Source of the DNA: an uncultured Microbulbifer sp.
Lineage (GTDB): Bacteria; Pseudomonadota; Gammaproteobacteria; Pseudomonadales; Cellvibrionaceae
Reading direction: 5' to 3'
DNA length: 64,000 nt
Assembly: GCF_947498635.1 (NCBI RefSeq)
Contig: NZ_CANMKV010000004.1
Span: forward strand, 92,011 to 156,010
Shown: positions 52,535-64,000 of the stretch, piece by piece
Position numbering within the stretch: the stretch's first letter is position 1
How the letters are laid out: each line of letters starts with the position of its first letter
Made by a program: the position numbers and the translations under genes
The notes under the pieces: generated by a model
What the model saw: only the letters and a program-made list of their open reading frames with translations
Databases searched by the model: none
Told to the model about the DNA's origin: nothing

Positions 52535-53448
52535 TGCGAGGCCTCCTTCTTGTTCGGCTCGGCCTTTTTAAATGGGATCTGCTTAAGCTTCTCGGTATTC
52601 GCGATGAATTTCTTCGCCGCTTCGGGCTTGGCCTTCATCCACTTAAGCGTCGCGAGGAAGCGCGGCTTGGCCGGGTCGCGAGTATTTACTGTAGAGATAC
52701 GCAGAGGTAGAGGCTGGTCGCCAACTTTGATCCAGATTTCCCAGTCCAGGTTTTCCGAGCGGAAGGCCCAGTGTTTGGTGCGCTGCCCATTGATCATTGG
52801 CGAATTGACCAAAAAACCCTCTTTGATCCCAGCCCAGGCGTCCGGTTTGCGACCCCATTCGAGTAAATCCGCAAAAGGCACTTCAATGCCATACTCCTTC
52901 GCAGCTTTACTGAGTACCTGGGCTGTCGGCTCTGTAGCCTGCATTTCCGCAAAGTAACCATTGCGCGGAGCGATCATGGTGAACTTATTGCCGGCGTGAA
53001 GGAATCTTCGTGTGATCGAATCAGTGGTCAGATCAACGCGCAACTGATTGGGTGGCATGGCCATATAGGTGACCTTGCCGCCAATTAATAGCTTCTGTTC
53101 ATTCTCCAGAACTACATCGGCAAAGATCCTGGCTTTAAACATCAGCATTTTCATGCTCGCCAGATATTCCCCCATCTTTTTCAGAGCCTCCATGGCTTTG
53201 GGGTCAATAGCCTCTCCATTTTCCGCGATTCCAGCCAGAGCCGGAGGCATCTGACCCTGCCCTGTTGTGCCATCGGTGGGGGCGGGTTGGTTCTGTGGTG
53301 GACCGCCTGAACCGCCTTGCTGGCCCTGAGTGGGTGGATTATCCGGGGGTGTGGGTGCGGGCTGTGCGAAAGCAGCGGGAATCAGTGCCATTGACACCGC
53401 GAGAAGCAGTGCCCTGGTATGGTAGCCAAGTGGGTGAGGGGCAAGCAT
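52531..53448 (-). CDS. DUF2092 exported protein
   Basis: 305 aa. The signal peptide (about residues 1-28, ending AAFA|QP) is followed by a Pro/Gln/Gly-rich linker (30-75) and a DUF2092 domain (about 85-285). That domain resembles LolA/RseB-type lipid-binding half-barrels (IGGKVTYMAMPPNQLRVDLT; GNKFTMIAPRNGYFAEMQAT). The molecular role is unknown. It forms a two-gene unit with the Gly/His-rich protein and faces the ECF sigma/zf-HC2 pair, which may control it; that link is an inference from position. Confidence 0.8.
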   Translation of the reverse strand: MLAPHPLGYHTRALLLAVSMALIPAAFAQPAPTPPDNPPTQGQQGGSGGPPQNQPAPTDGTTGQGQMPPALAGIAENGEAIDPKAMEALKKMGEYLASMKMLMFKARIFADVVLENEQKLLIGGKVTYMAMPPNQLRVDLTTDSITRRFLHAGNKFTMIAPRNGYFAEMQATEPTAQVLSKAAKEYGIEVPFADLLEWGRKPDAWAGIKEGFLVNSPMINGQRTKHWAFRSENLDWEIWIKVGDQPLPLRISTVNTRDPAKPRFLATLKWMKAKPEAAKKFIANTEKLKQIPFKKAEPNKKEASQ

Positions 53449-53689
53449 AGACCGATACCTCCCAGTACAAAATCAAATTAGTGGCATCAAAATCAGTGTA
53501 GAGGAGTTAAAGGCGATCTTGGTTGAGGTTGGTATTGAACAGCCTGGCTTTCGGGTGACTGTTAATTCACCTTTTCGACTATGTTCGTGTTTAGCCCCGT
53601 AGAGTCATGTGCAGCTGTGGGTTTCTATTTGAGCTATGCTGTCATGTTTGTTAGAGTCAAAAACAAGATTTTGTGGTCCCGCTGTTCTT

Positions 53690-54103
53690 ATGAACCTACT
53701 CAGACTGTCCTTTTTATTGATTGCGCTGCTGGTCTTCCAGACTGCAGGTGCTTTCTATGACAGCCACGAAGAACTACAGGATGTTACCAGCCATCTCGAG
53801 CCCCACCATCTGGATTGGTCCGGTAGCAGTGGCGAGCTCAATCCTACCGATGTCGAAGCCACGTCCTCAACGGACGAAGTTATCCAGGAATCGCCCGTTG
53901 CTGGGGAGCCCGGTGCGCATGCACCACTGCTAGATTTTTGTAATCATTGCTGCCATTGTCATGGCAGTACCGCTGCCGGCTTGTTAGGGCAGTCCTTCCA
54001 GCCTCTTCTCTGGGGCAGTATTTCTTATCGCGAAGTGATTAGCGCGGCTGTACCCAGCGGTTACTTTTCTCCCCTGTTGCGCCCACCGATAACCCAAGTC
54101 TGA
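53690..54103 (+). CDS. Cys/His-rich periplasmic protein heading the czc operon (CzcI-like)
   Basis: 137 aa from ATG 53690 (MNLLRLSFLLIALLVFQTAG), where a signal peptide begins; an upstream ATG at 53636 gives a less plausible N-terminus. The acidic middle region contains His clusters (HLEPHHLDW). The C-terminal motif FCNHCCHCHG is a dense potential metal site. It lies 69 bases upstream of czcC on the same strand. Small proteins of this kind (CzcI and relatives) commonly lead RND metal-efflux operons and are thought to sense or buffer metal. Confidence 0.65.
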   Translation: MNLLRLSFLLIALLVFQTAGAFYDSHEELQDVTSHLEPHHLDWSGSSGELNPTDVEATSSTDEVIQESPVAGEPGAHAPLLDFCNHCCHCHGSTAAGLLGQSFQPLLWGSISYREVISAAVPSGYFSPLLRPPITQV

Positions 54104-54172
54104 TTTCTCAGTTTTGCGAATGGGCCCTTAAAAGCTCGCGCGCGCCGAAAGAGATAGGATTTGGAGAACCTC

Positions 54173-55504
54173 ATGGATTTGTTTCGCACGCTCATTGCGA
54201 GTGTGATTCGTTGCCGTGCCTTGTGGCCGTTGTTGGCGGCGGTTTTGTGTTTACCTGCGCAATCGGTATTTGCGCAGAAGGGGGACTTGCTGACACTACC
54301 GGATGCGATTGGGCTGACGCTCGCGCAAAATCCGGAACTCGCAGTATTTCCATTGCAGAAGAGAGGGCTGGACGGTGCCGGGCAGACTGCCGCACTGAAA
54401 CCCGCGTTGGAATTGGGTGTTGAAACCGAATACAAGCATTTCAATGAAAGTAACTCGGATAATGCCCCAGATCCTGAAGACGATGCCGATAACGAGTTTG
54501 AGCTAACCGTGACACTGTCTTCAGTGATCGAGTTGGGGAGCAAACGAATGGCACGTGTTGATGTGGTGAACGCACAGCGAGACTTGTTAATCGCCGATGA
54601 ACAGGCCAAGGCGTTAGACCTCTTGGCCGAAGTTATTCGCCGCTACACCCAGGTACTTGCCGCTCAGGAGTTGGTGGTCTTAGCCAAAGAGAAAGTCTCC
54701 CTCGCTCGGGAGACCCTGAGTGCGGTGAGTACGCGGGTCAGCGCCGCAGCGAGCCCCGTTTCTGAGCGTTTGCGTGCAGAATCAGCCCTGGCGAAAGCCT
54801 TGTTGGCTGAGGAGGGTGACCAGAGCATGTTGGTGTACTACAAGCTCGCACTATCAGCTCTATGGGGGCAGCCTGCCCAGGATTATCTGGTGGATTCCAG
54901 CGAGCTCTACCGCTTCGAGCCGGGTGCAAGCTTCGATGTACTGTATGTGCAATCCCAGGAAAACCCTGCGATAGCACGCTTTGCTTCCGAAGAGCGTCTG
55001 CAGGCCTCGCAGTTGCGTCTCACACAGGCAAATTCGAGGCCAGATGTTGGCTGGTATGCCGGTCTTCGTGTGAATCCAGCTGTCAATGAAACCGCTGTTC
55101 TGGCGGGTTTTAACGTCCCTTTATTTGGTGCCAAACGCAATCGCGGAGCTTTCATAACGGCAATGACCGAATTGGATGAAGTCGTGCTGCGTCGTGAGGC
55201 GGCTTTGCTGCAACTCTACCCGCAACTCTACCTGGCGGTGACCAGTCGCGAGCAGGCACTTGGTACAGTTTCCACTTTGCAAGACGCCGTAATCCCTAAA
55301 CTTCGCCAGGCCTTAAACGAAGTAGACCGCGCCTACCGTCGCGGTCGGGATTCCTACGTAGACCTAATCTCCGCACGCGAGGAACTCCTCGATGCAAAGC
55401 GCGCCCGGATCGAAGCGGCTCGATCCGTACTTCTTTTCGGTGCGGAGATTGAACAGCTGACCGCCAGTCCCTTGGGGTCCGCTGGCGTTGATAGCAGTAA
55501 ATAA
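54173..55504 (+). CDS. czcC: CzcC-type outer-membrane efflux protein (TolC family)
   Basis: 443 aa from ATG 54173; a TTG at 54161 is an alternative. The signal peptide ends near SVFA|QKGD. The outer-membrane-factor fold with two helical repeats (ALDLLAEVIRRYTQVLAAQE; NEVDRAYRRGRDSYVDLISA) is that of the heavy-metal group. It should be the outer-membrane channel of the CzcCBA complex. It is followed 14 bases later by czcB. Confidence 0.9.
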   Translation: MDLFRTLIASVIRCRALWPLLAAVLCLPAQSVFAQKGDLLTLPDAIGLTLAQNPELAVFPLQKRGLDGAGQTAALKPALELGVETEYKHFNESNSDNAPDPEDDADNEFELTVTLSSVIELGSKRMARVDVVNAQRDLLIADEQAKALDLLAEVIRRYTQVLAAQELVVLAKEKVSLARETLSAVSTRVSAAASPVSERLRAESALAKALLAEEGDQSMLVYYKLALSALWGQPAQDYLVDSSELYRFEPGASFDVLYVQSQENPAIARFASEERLQASQLRLTQANSRPDVGWYAGLRVNPAVNETAVLAGFNVPLFGAKRNRGAFITAMTELDEVVLRREAALLQLYPQLYLAVTSREQALGTVSTLQDAVIPKLRQALNEVDRAYRRGRDSYVDLISAREELLDAKRARIEAARSVLLFGAEIEQLTASPLGSAGVDSSK

Positions 55505-55518
55505 TTTTGGATTGAGAT

Positions 55519-59936
<4,418 letters not shown>

Positions 59937-60485
59937 TCCCCCTACGACCGCCTACTTCGCCCCTCTGCCTGGGACGGAGTAGGCAGAGCTTGAAGTCAAT
60001 TTCTAATAATTTCTTTCACTATTTAGCCTCTCCCATCGTTGAATTATTTTCTGCTCCAAAGAGCGAGGTTACCGATGATTTGGGGACGGGGACTGAGAGC
60101 TACACCTCACATTGCTTAAGGCCGTCATACGAGCCCGGAGAGACTATTTAGAGTTGGTTATTGGTACTTTGATATCAAAACCGAATGTTCCATCGGGGCT
60201 AGGTTTTGCTAGATTTGGATTAGTCAGATGGCGCATTAATAACCGTTATCACAGATCCAGACATAGTGTGTTTGTGATGTCTAGAGAGTAACCAGGAGTA
60301 ATCGGTGGCTAGTGCTAAACCTCTAAACAGGTTGGGGTCAGTCTCTGTAATTGGCCCAGGACTAACTGAGGTTGTAGAACATCTTAAGTAGCTGACTCAT
60401 ATTTTATGGAACGCCTTGCGGGGAGATACTTGGAAGTGGAATGTAGCGCTCATTGGAATTCTATTTGAAAGCGAATTAAGGATAA
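59937..60485. other. Non-coding stretch with mobile-element-like traces
   Basis: No recognised gene. A short open frame (59933-60151) has no known domain. Two G-rich motifs, TTGGGGACGGGGACTGAGAG (about 60079-60098) and GTTGGGGTCAGTCTCTGTAA (60331-60350), resemble the GGGGTCAG or GGGGACAG borders found around REP-associated transposons; this is weak evidence. The region precedes the decayed Tae4-like gene. Confidence 0.4.
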
Positions 60486-60942
60486 ATGGTGAAAAACAAC
60501 CAGAATGAACTGCTTTGCTGCAAAACATTCCTAACAAGTCCGCAGGGGAAAGTTTTTACTGAAATAGCGGGCAAGGTTAAGCTGAAGACCAGAATATCAA
60601 AGGCATTTAACTATTCTGGAGAAATGCACCAGATTCCCATTTATAAGGCGCAAGATGGCAACGGAAATGATGTGGTCCAGGTATCGTCTGGAGAGAAAAT
60701 TTTGGTATCTATACAGGGTCAAGATCCTTGCCAAATATCTTCGAGAAGTTTATGGCTCGCCAAGATTAATACCTACTGACACTTATAAGACAGAGCTGGC
60801 GGGCAAGGAAGGGATAATAGTCTTTGAAGTCTCCGGCTGGACTGATGTAACCGGGCATGCAGACTTATGGAATGGCAGTGCTTGTGTCGGGTCGGATTAT
60901 GGTGATAGGGCGAGCCAAATAATGTTTTGGGAGACCTTCTGA
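60486..60942 (+). pseudogene. Tae4-like type VI secretion amidase effector, frameshifted and lacking the catalytic Cys
   Basis: Two overlapping frames together spell a Tae4-family peptidoglycan amidase. The first (60486 onward) gives TRISKAFNYSG, the segment that follows the catalytic NTCA in Tae4. The second gives FWYLYRVKILAKYL, LAGKEGIIVFEVSGWTD and VTGHADLWNGSACVGSDYG, which matches the Tae4 C-terminal half including the catalytic His in TGHADLW. Removing one A from AAAATTTT (60696-60703) joins them as SSGEKFWYLYRV. The catalytic Cys and its neighbours appear deleted between IAGKVKLK and TRISKA. The TGA at 60940-60942 overlaps the next ATG. It probably encoded a toxin that cleaves peptide cross-links of rival cells. 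Confidence 0.72.
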
Positions 60943-61298
60943 TGCGAAAGGTTGGGTTGCTTTTTCTGATTTTTTTTTTTGCACTTGTTTCCTGTGCACC
61001 ACCACCACCAACGAGCAGCACTAGTGAGGACACTCAAGAAATGTTGTATCAGTATGCTCAGGCAAACTGTTTATTTTGGTATTTCAAGGAGAAAGGCTAT
61101 GACACTGATGAGATACGATCTATAGCCGGAGGAATTGTTGAGCACAGTGATGTTTCAGCAGATAAGTTCCAGGAAATTTCATTGTTCATTAAAAATTACT
61201 CTCCAAATTTGAAGTCCAAGAATAATATTAATGTGTCTTTAAGCAAGTGTTTTAATTTAAAGAAAAGTGAGGGGTTGAAAAATATTATCGATAAGTAA
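60942..61298 (+). CDS. Tai4-like immunity lipoprotein
   Basis: 118 aa from ATG 60942, which overlaps the effector stop (TGATG). A lipoprotein signal (MRKVGLLFLIFFFALVSC) is followed by a Pro-rich linker (APPPPTSSTSEDT) and a small helical domain. Two cysteines (YAQANCLFWYF near residue 43; VSLSKCFNL near 104) and the pattern of a helical N-terminus plus a KCxNL segment resemble Tai4 immunity proteins, which block Tae4 in the periplasm. The assignment rests on the effector neighbour and on this pattern. The frame is intact although the effector is broken. Confidence 0.62.
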   Translation: MRKVGLLFLIFFFALVSCAPPPPTSSTSEDTQEMLYQYAQANCLFWYFKEKGYDTDEIRSIAGGIVEHSDVSADKFQEISLFIKNYSPNLKSKNNINVSLSKCFNLKKSEGLKNIIDK

Positions 61299-61690
61299 GT
61301 TTCTGGTAGCCATCTCTGGATGGCGCCTCGCTGAACCTCAGTACGTTGGTGGATATAATGGGATCTTTTCATTTTTATCACAGAACTTAACCATACTAAG
61401 GTTGAAATATGGGTTTTTGATGCAAAAATCCAACTTGGATGCGTGTGTCTATTTAATTACATGAAGATAACTTTGAAAGTTCAAGATGATTGCCTTGCAG
61501 ATCGATGATAAAGAGTAAGGTATGGCGGTGATTGATCATTATCGAATAAATTGCGATGTCGATCACAGAAAAGTTTGCCAATTTATTGCTCTAGTTTCAT
61601 CCCGATGGCTCCGGGAATCGATTTGCCCTGACCACAACACAAAGAGTGTATGTGCGTCCTCTTTGTTATGCTCGTATTATATCCGGTGGG
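61299..61690. other. AT-rich intergenic stretch
   Basis: 392 bases between the immunity gene and the 3' end of the minus-strand acyltransferase. An 86-codon open frame (61522-61782) runs into that gene on the opposite strand and shows no family features. Nothing else was recognised. Confidence 0.5.
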
Positions 61691-62998
61691 TTAATAACTT
61701 ATATGAAGATCGCTGCTCTCGGATAAATCTCTTAGTGTCTCCATATATTTTTTTACATATTTCAAAGCACTTTCTTTGCTAACAAGCGGCTCACAATACC
61801 CAAAAACAAAAACGCCCTCTCCATTTATTGTGCAGGTCACTAACATTATGGGGTGTGCGCCATGTGTTTGAACCGTCATAACTACACCAAAGTCGAAGAA
61901 AGTCAATGGGCCAGTATATTCCATTATCTCTCCTACATTGGATACACAAATCCCAGAGGGGAAGTATTTTTTTGCATTGCAAAAATCTTTAGCCATATTT
62001 TCGATCTCCACGAGGTTGTAATCGGGCTTAAGTGGAGGCTCAAAAAAACGTCCATTCCTCAGTTGCAAGTAGACTTTTCTTTGAATTAAATGCGCGAGAC
62101 TTAGCAAGTTGAGACTGGTGTCATCCGGTGATAAGGATAAGGTTAATGTGGTTGTACACTCTCCTATAACATTCGGATCTATCTGGCGTTTACACAAATA
62201 TTGTGCATTTATAGGTAGCATTAATTCTACTCTGGAATGAAAGCCTGGAAGCGATCGGGCAGCGATAATAGCGATAGCATTATAGATTGAGGTAATTTGA
62301 ACATTCTCACGTTTTGAAAGTAAGTGTAAATGGTCACAAGATTTTTTGGGGAGGCGCCGGTAAATAGAGCAGCCCCGTCGAAGGGAAGCATTTGCCGCCT
62401 GTTCTACTGGCCATTTTGGGAAAGCATAATTGTCGTTACTAATTGTCAACTGTGGTTTTTTAAGATGTTTTATTGAGCTAACATATTCCACCACCGATTT
62501 TTGCATTGTCGAAGCAGAAGACTCATATCCTGAATCCCCTCTCAAGTACCTATCCAAATCTCGGATTAAGAGTAATGCTGAGCGTCCATCAATGGCGGCG
62601 TGGCTTACCATAAAGGCAATCCACTTTACATTTCCATGTTTATGGACATAAACCGTAAAGCGATAACTATATTTATCCAGCTCAAGAATTTTACCCCCTA
62701 AGTGATTGAACTCCTCTTGATAATTTAAAGGCAAGGCATCGCGCTTTATCTCAAAAGGAATATCTTGGAATCCTACGTCACAGAACCAATAGGTATGATG
62801 ATTCTTTTCTACCCGGGAACGCAGCATAGGGTGCAGGTTATGTAGGTATTCCATCCCCTTCATTAATTCTTCAATATCCAGAGACTTACATACTCTAAAG
62901 AAGACAACGAGTTGTACTGCCCCCTTTGACTTCTCGGTCAGCTCAACAAAGAGCGCTTCCTGAGCCCCTAGCTTACGAAAAGGTATTGCTTTTTTCAT
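61691..62998 (-). CDS. Stand-alone condensation-domain/PapA-like acyltransferase
   Basis: 435 aa from ATG 62998; an ATG at 63070 would add 24 residues with no family resemblance. The CoA-dependent acyltransferase fold is indicated by the active-site motif MVSHAAIDGRSALLLIRDLD (HxxxDG, His at about residue 134) and by a late DFG-type element (TFFDFGVVMTVQTHG). VIGECTTTLTLSLSPDD resembles the floor loop of condensation, PapA5 and alcohol acyltransferase proteins. No carrier-protein or adenylation gene is nearby. Donor and acceptor are unknown. AT content is high, which fits acquisition with the surrounding accessory segment. Confidence 0.7.
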   Translation of the reverse strand: MKKAIPFRKLGAQEALFVELTEKSKGAVQLVVFFRVCKSLDIEELMKGMEYLHNLHPMLRSRVEKNHHTYWFCDVGFQDIPFEIKRDALPLNYQEEFNHLGGKILELDKYSYRFTVYVHKHGNVKWIAFMVSHAAIDGRSALLLIRDLDRYLRGDSGYESSASTMQKSVVEYVSSIKHLKKPQLTISNDNYAFPKWPVEQAANASLRRGCSIYRRLPKKSCDHLHLLSKRENVQITSIYNAIAIIAARSLPGFHSRVELMLPINAQYLCKRQIDPNVIGECTTTLTLSLSPDDTSLNLLSLAHLIQRKVYLQLRNGRFFEPPLKPDYNLVEIENMAKDFCNAKKYFPSGICVSNVGEIMEYTGPLTFFDFGVVMTVQTHGAHPIMLVTCTINGEGVFVFGYCEPLVSKESALKYVKKYMETLRDLSESSDLHISY

Positions 62999-63083
62999 TA
63001 CAGGCGCATCCCAACAGGGAGGTAGTTGCCTATTAGTATAGAAGGAGAAAGCACTCCACTTATATAGCACCTATAACAACCGA

Positions 63084-63112
63084 TTCTGGATAACCACAGG
63101 ACCTGTCCAGAA
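63084..63112. repeat. Inverted repeat upstream of the acyltransferase
   Basis: TTCTGGA (63084-63090) and TCCAGAA (63106-63112) flank an inner ACAGG-A-CCTGT. This is a nested dyad between the acyltransferase start and the decayed transposase. It could be an operator or a REP-like hairpin. Confidence 0.35.
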
Positions 63113-63190
63113 CCCATAGCTATATACACCAAAAATATTGAGACAGCAGTGATCACACAATTAAATACTGTACAAGTATGCTCATCCTGT

Positions 63191-63946
63191 ATGCCAATGC
63201 CTTTACCTCATAGTACTCGATTCTACAAAGACACAATGCTCTATTACCACTGCATTTCCCGCTGCGTTTGATGGGCATTTTTGTGTGGTAAGGGTATCGA
63301 ATCTGGGCATCGTCGCGAGTGGACTTGAGCCAAGGATGCATAATCTGGCTTCAATCTTTGCTCTTGATATTGCGGCCTATGCAGTAATGAGCAATCATTA
63401 CTGCATCGTACTTTATATCGACAAAGAAAAAGCGCTGAGTTGGCCTGATACCGAGGTCATACTCCGTTGACAGAAACCACTCAAAACCTCCAATTTGGCC
63501 CTAGGCTCTCTTCAAAGGGGGTTGCTCGATCACTTTGAAACCAGAAAGCTAAAGGAAGTGGTCGCTCTATGGTGAGAGTGCTTGAGGGGTCTTAGCTGGT
63601 TTATGCCCTGTTTAAACGAATCTATCACCTGTCAGGCCAATGCCGAAGACAATTGTTCGGGTCGATTCTGGGAAGGCCGTTTCAAATCCCTGGCTCTTCT
63701 TGATGAAATAGCCCTCGCTGTCTGCATGGACTGCCTCCATCTTAATCCTACCCGTGCCAATATGGCAGAAGATCCTGATCACACCTCAATTCAATAGTGT
63801 ATTTATGCAACAATCTTAGGTAAGCAGCCGAAGAATTACTACCACTTGTAGGCGGAGAGCGGCTGAATATGCCTAAAGGGTTGCTCTTTCAGTTGGATCA
63901 CTATCTGGGACTAGTGGATTGGAGCCTAGATTGCCAACATAAGTGA
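63191..63946 (+). pseudogene. Decayed REP-associated (Y1/IS200-like) transposase
   Basis: Pieces of one transposase lie in successive frames: MLYYHCISRCV then TGA then WAFLCGKG (from ATG 63191, where TGA replaces an Arg codon); LASIFALDIAAYAVMSNHYC (from about 63340); LSWFMPCLNESITCQANAED and CSGRFWEGRFKSLALLDEIA (about 63588-63797); and MPKGLLFQLDHYLGLVDWS (63869-63946). Together they follow the order of TnpA-REP proteins. The HUH metal site should read NHYHVVL but here reads NHYCIVL, so the catalytic His is lost as well. The element is inactive. It marks this end of the window as a site of past insertion. Confidence 0.8.
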
Positions 63947-64000
63947 CACACGTTTACCCACCAAAAATTCCAGTGGGCTCAAGTAATTTAACACCTTCCT

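Noticed and set aside
61522..61782. An 86-codon plus-strand frame overlapping the 3' end of the acyltransferase
   Set aside because: Overlaps a better supported gene on the other strand and shows no domain or operon context.
63165..63185. A LexA-like box near TACTGTACAAGTATGCT
   Set aside because: Does not fit CTGT-N8-ACAG; the right half is missing.

Overview
The window comes from a gammaproteobacterium with about 50-55 % GC. The block purB-hflD-mnmA ... icd-cspD-clpS-clpA-infA-ate-aat-trxB ... ftsK-lolA-rarA-(crcB)-serS-cysG, with aceA and malate synthase G nearby, follows the order known from Pseudomonas. The TonB-receptor style, the penicillin-acylase family protein and the small accessory genes fit a marine relative of Microbulbifer/Cellvibrionales. 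The genus is an inference from gene order and protein style only.

Layout. 1-4.5 kb: glyoxylate shunt (aceA cut by the window edge, a divergent LysR regulator, glcB). 4.8-10.7 kb: an AT-richer accessory stretch with an amber-interrupted lipoprotein gene and a four-gene FUSC/DUF1656/HlyD/outer-membrane-factor efflux operon. 10.9-15.2 kb: arylamine N-acetyltransferase behind a MerR-type promoter, a remnant of a WrbA-like flavodoxin gene, an 8-oxoguanine-deaminase-type amidohydrolase, a TMEM175-type channel and a GNAT enzyme. 15.2-20.4 kb: minus-strand housekeeping genes (roxA, purB, hflD, mnmA, rluE). 20.5-37.7 kb: core block from icd to cysG, including the N-end-rule set (clpS, clpA, ate, aat), trxB, ftsK, lolA, rarA, crcB and serS. 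37.8-43 kb: a penicillin acylase-like Ntn hydrolase divergent from a TonB-dependent receptor. 43.2-50.9 kb: ergothioneine genes egtB-egtD with an overlapping DUF411 gene, two transporters, a YheT-type hydrolase and an arsenite methyltransferase-like protein. 51.1-53.5 kb: ECF sigma factor with a zinc-finger mini-protein, facing a DUF2092 gene and a Gly/His/Pro-rich exported protein. 53.7-59.9 kb: a Czc-type heavy-metal efflux operon with a Cys/His-rich leader gene. 60-64 kb: a decaying accessory end holding a broken Tae4-like type VI amidase effector with an intact Tai4-like immunity lipoprotein, a stand-alone condensation-domain acyltransferase and a decayed REP-associated (Y1) transposase.

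How the parts work together. aceA, glcB and icd are the branch-point enzymes of the glyoxylate/TCA split. ClpS, ClpA, Ate and Aat form an N-degron pathway. The metal- and stress-related genes (czc set, ArsM-like, DUF411, egtBD, nat with its MerR promoter) suggest an organism exposed to metals and redox-active compounds. No rRNA, tRNA, CRISPR array or intact insertion sequence was seen. The most unusual region is 60.4-61.3 kb, where the toxin is broken (frameshift plus apparent loss of the catalytic Cys) and its immunity gene is kept.
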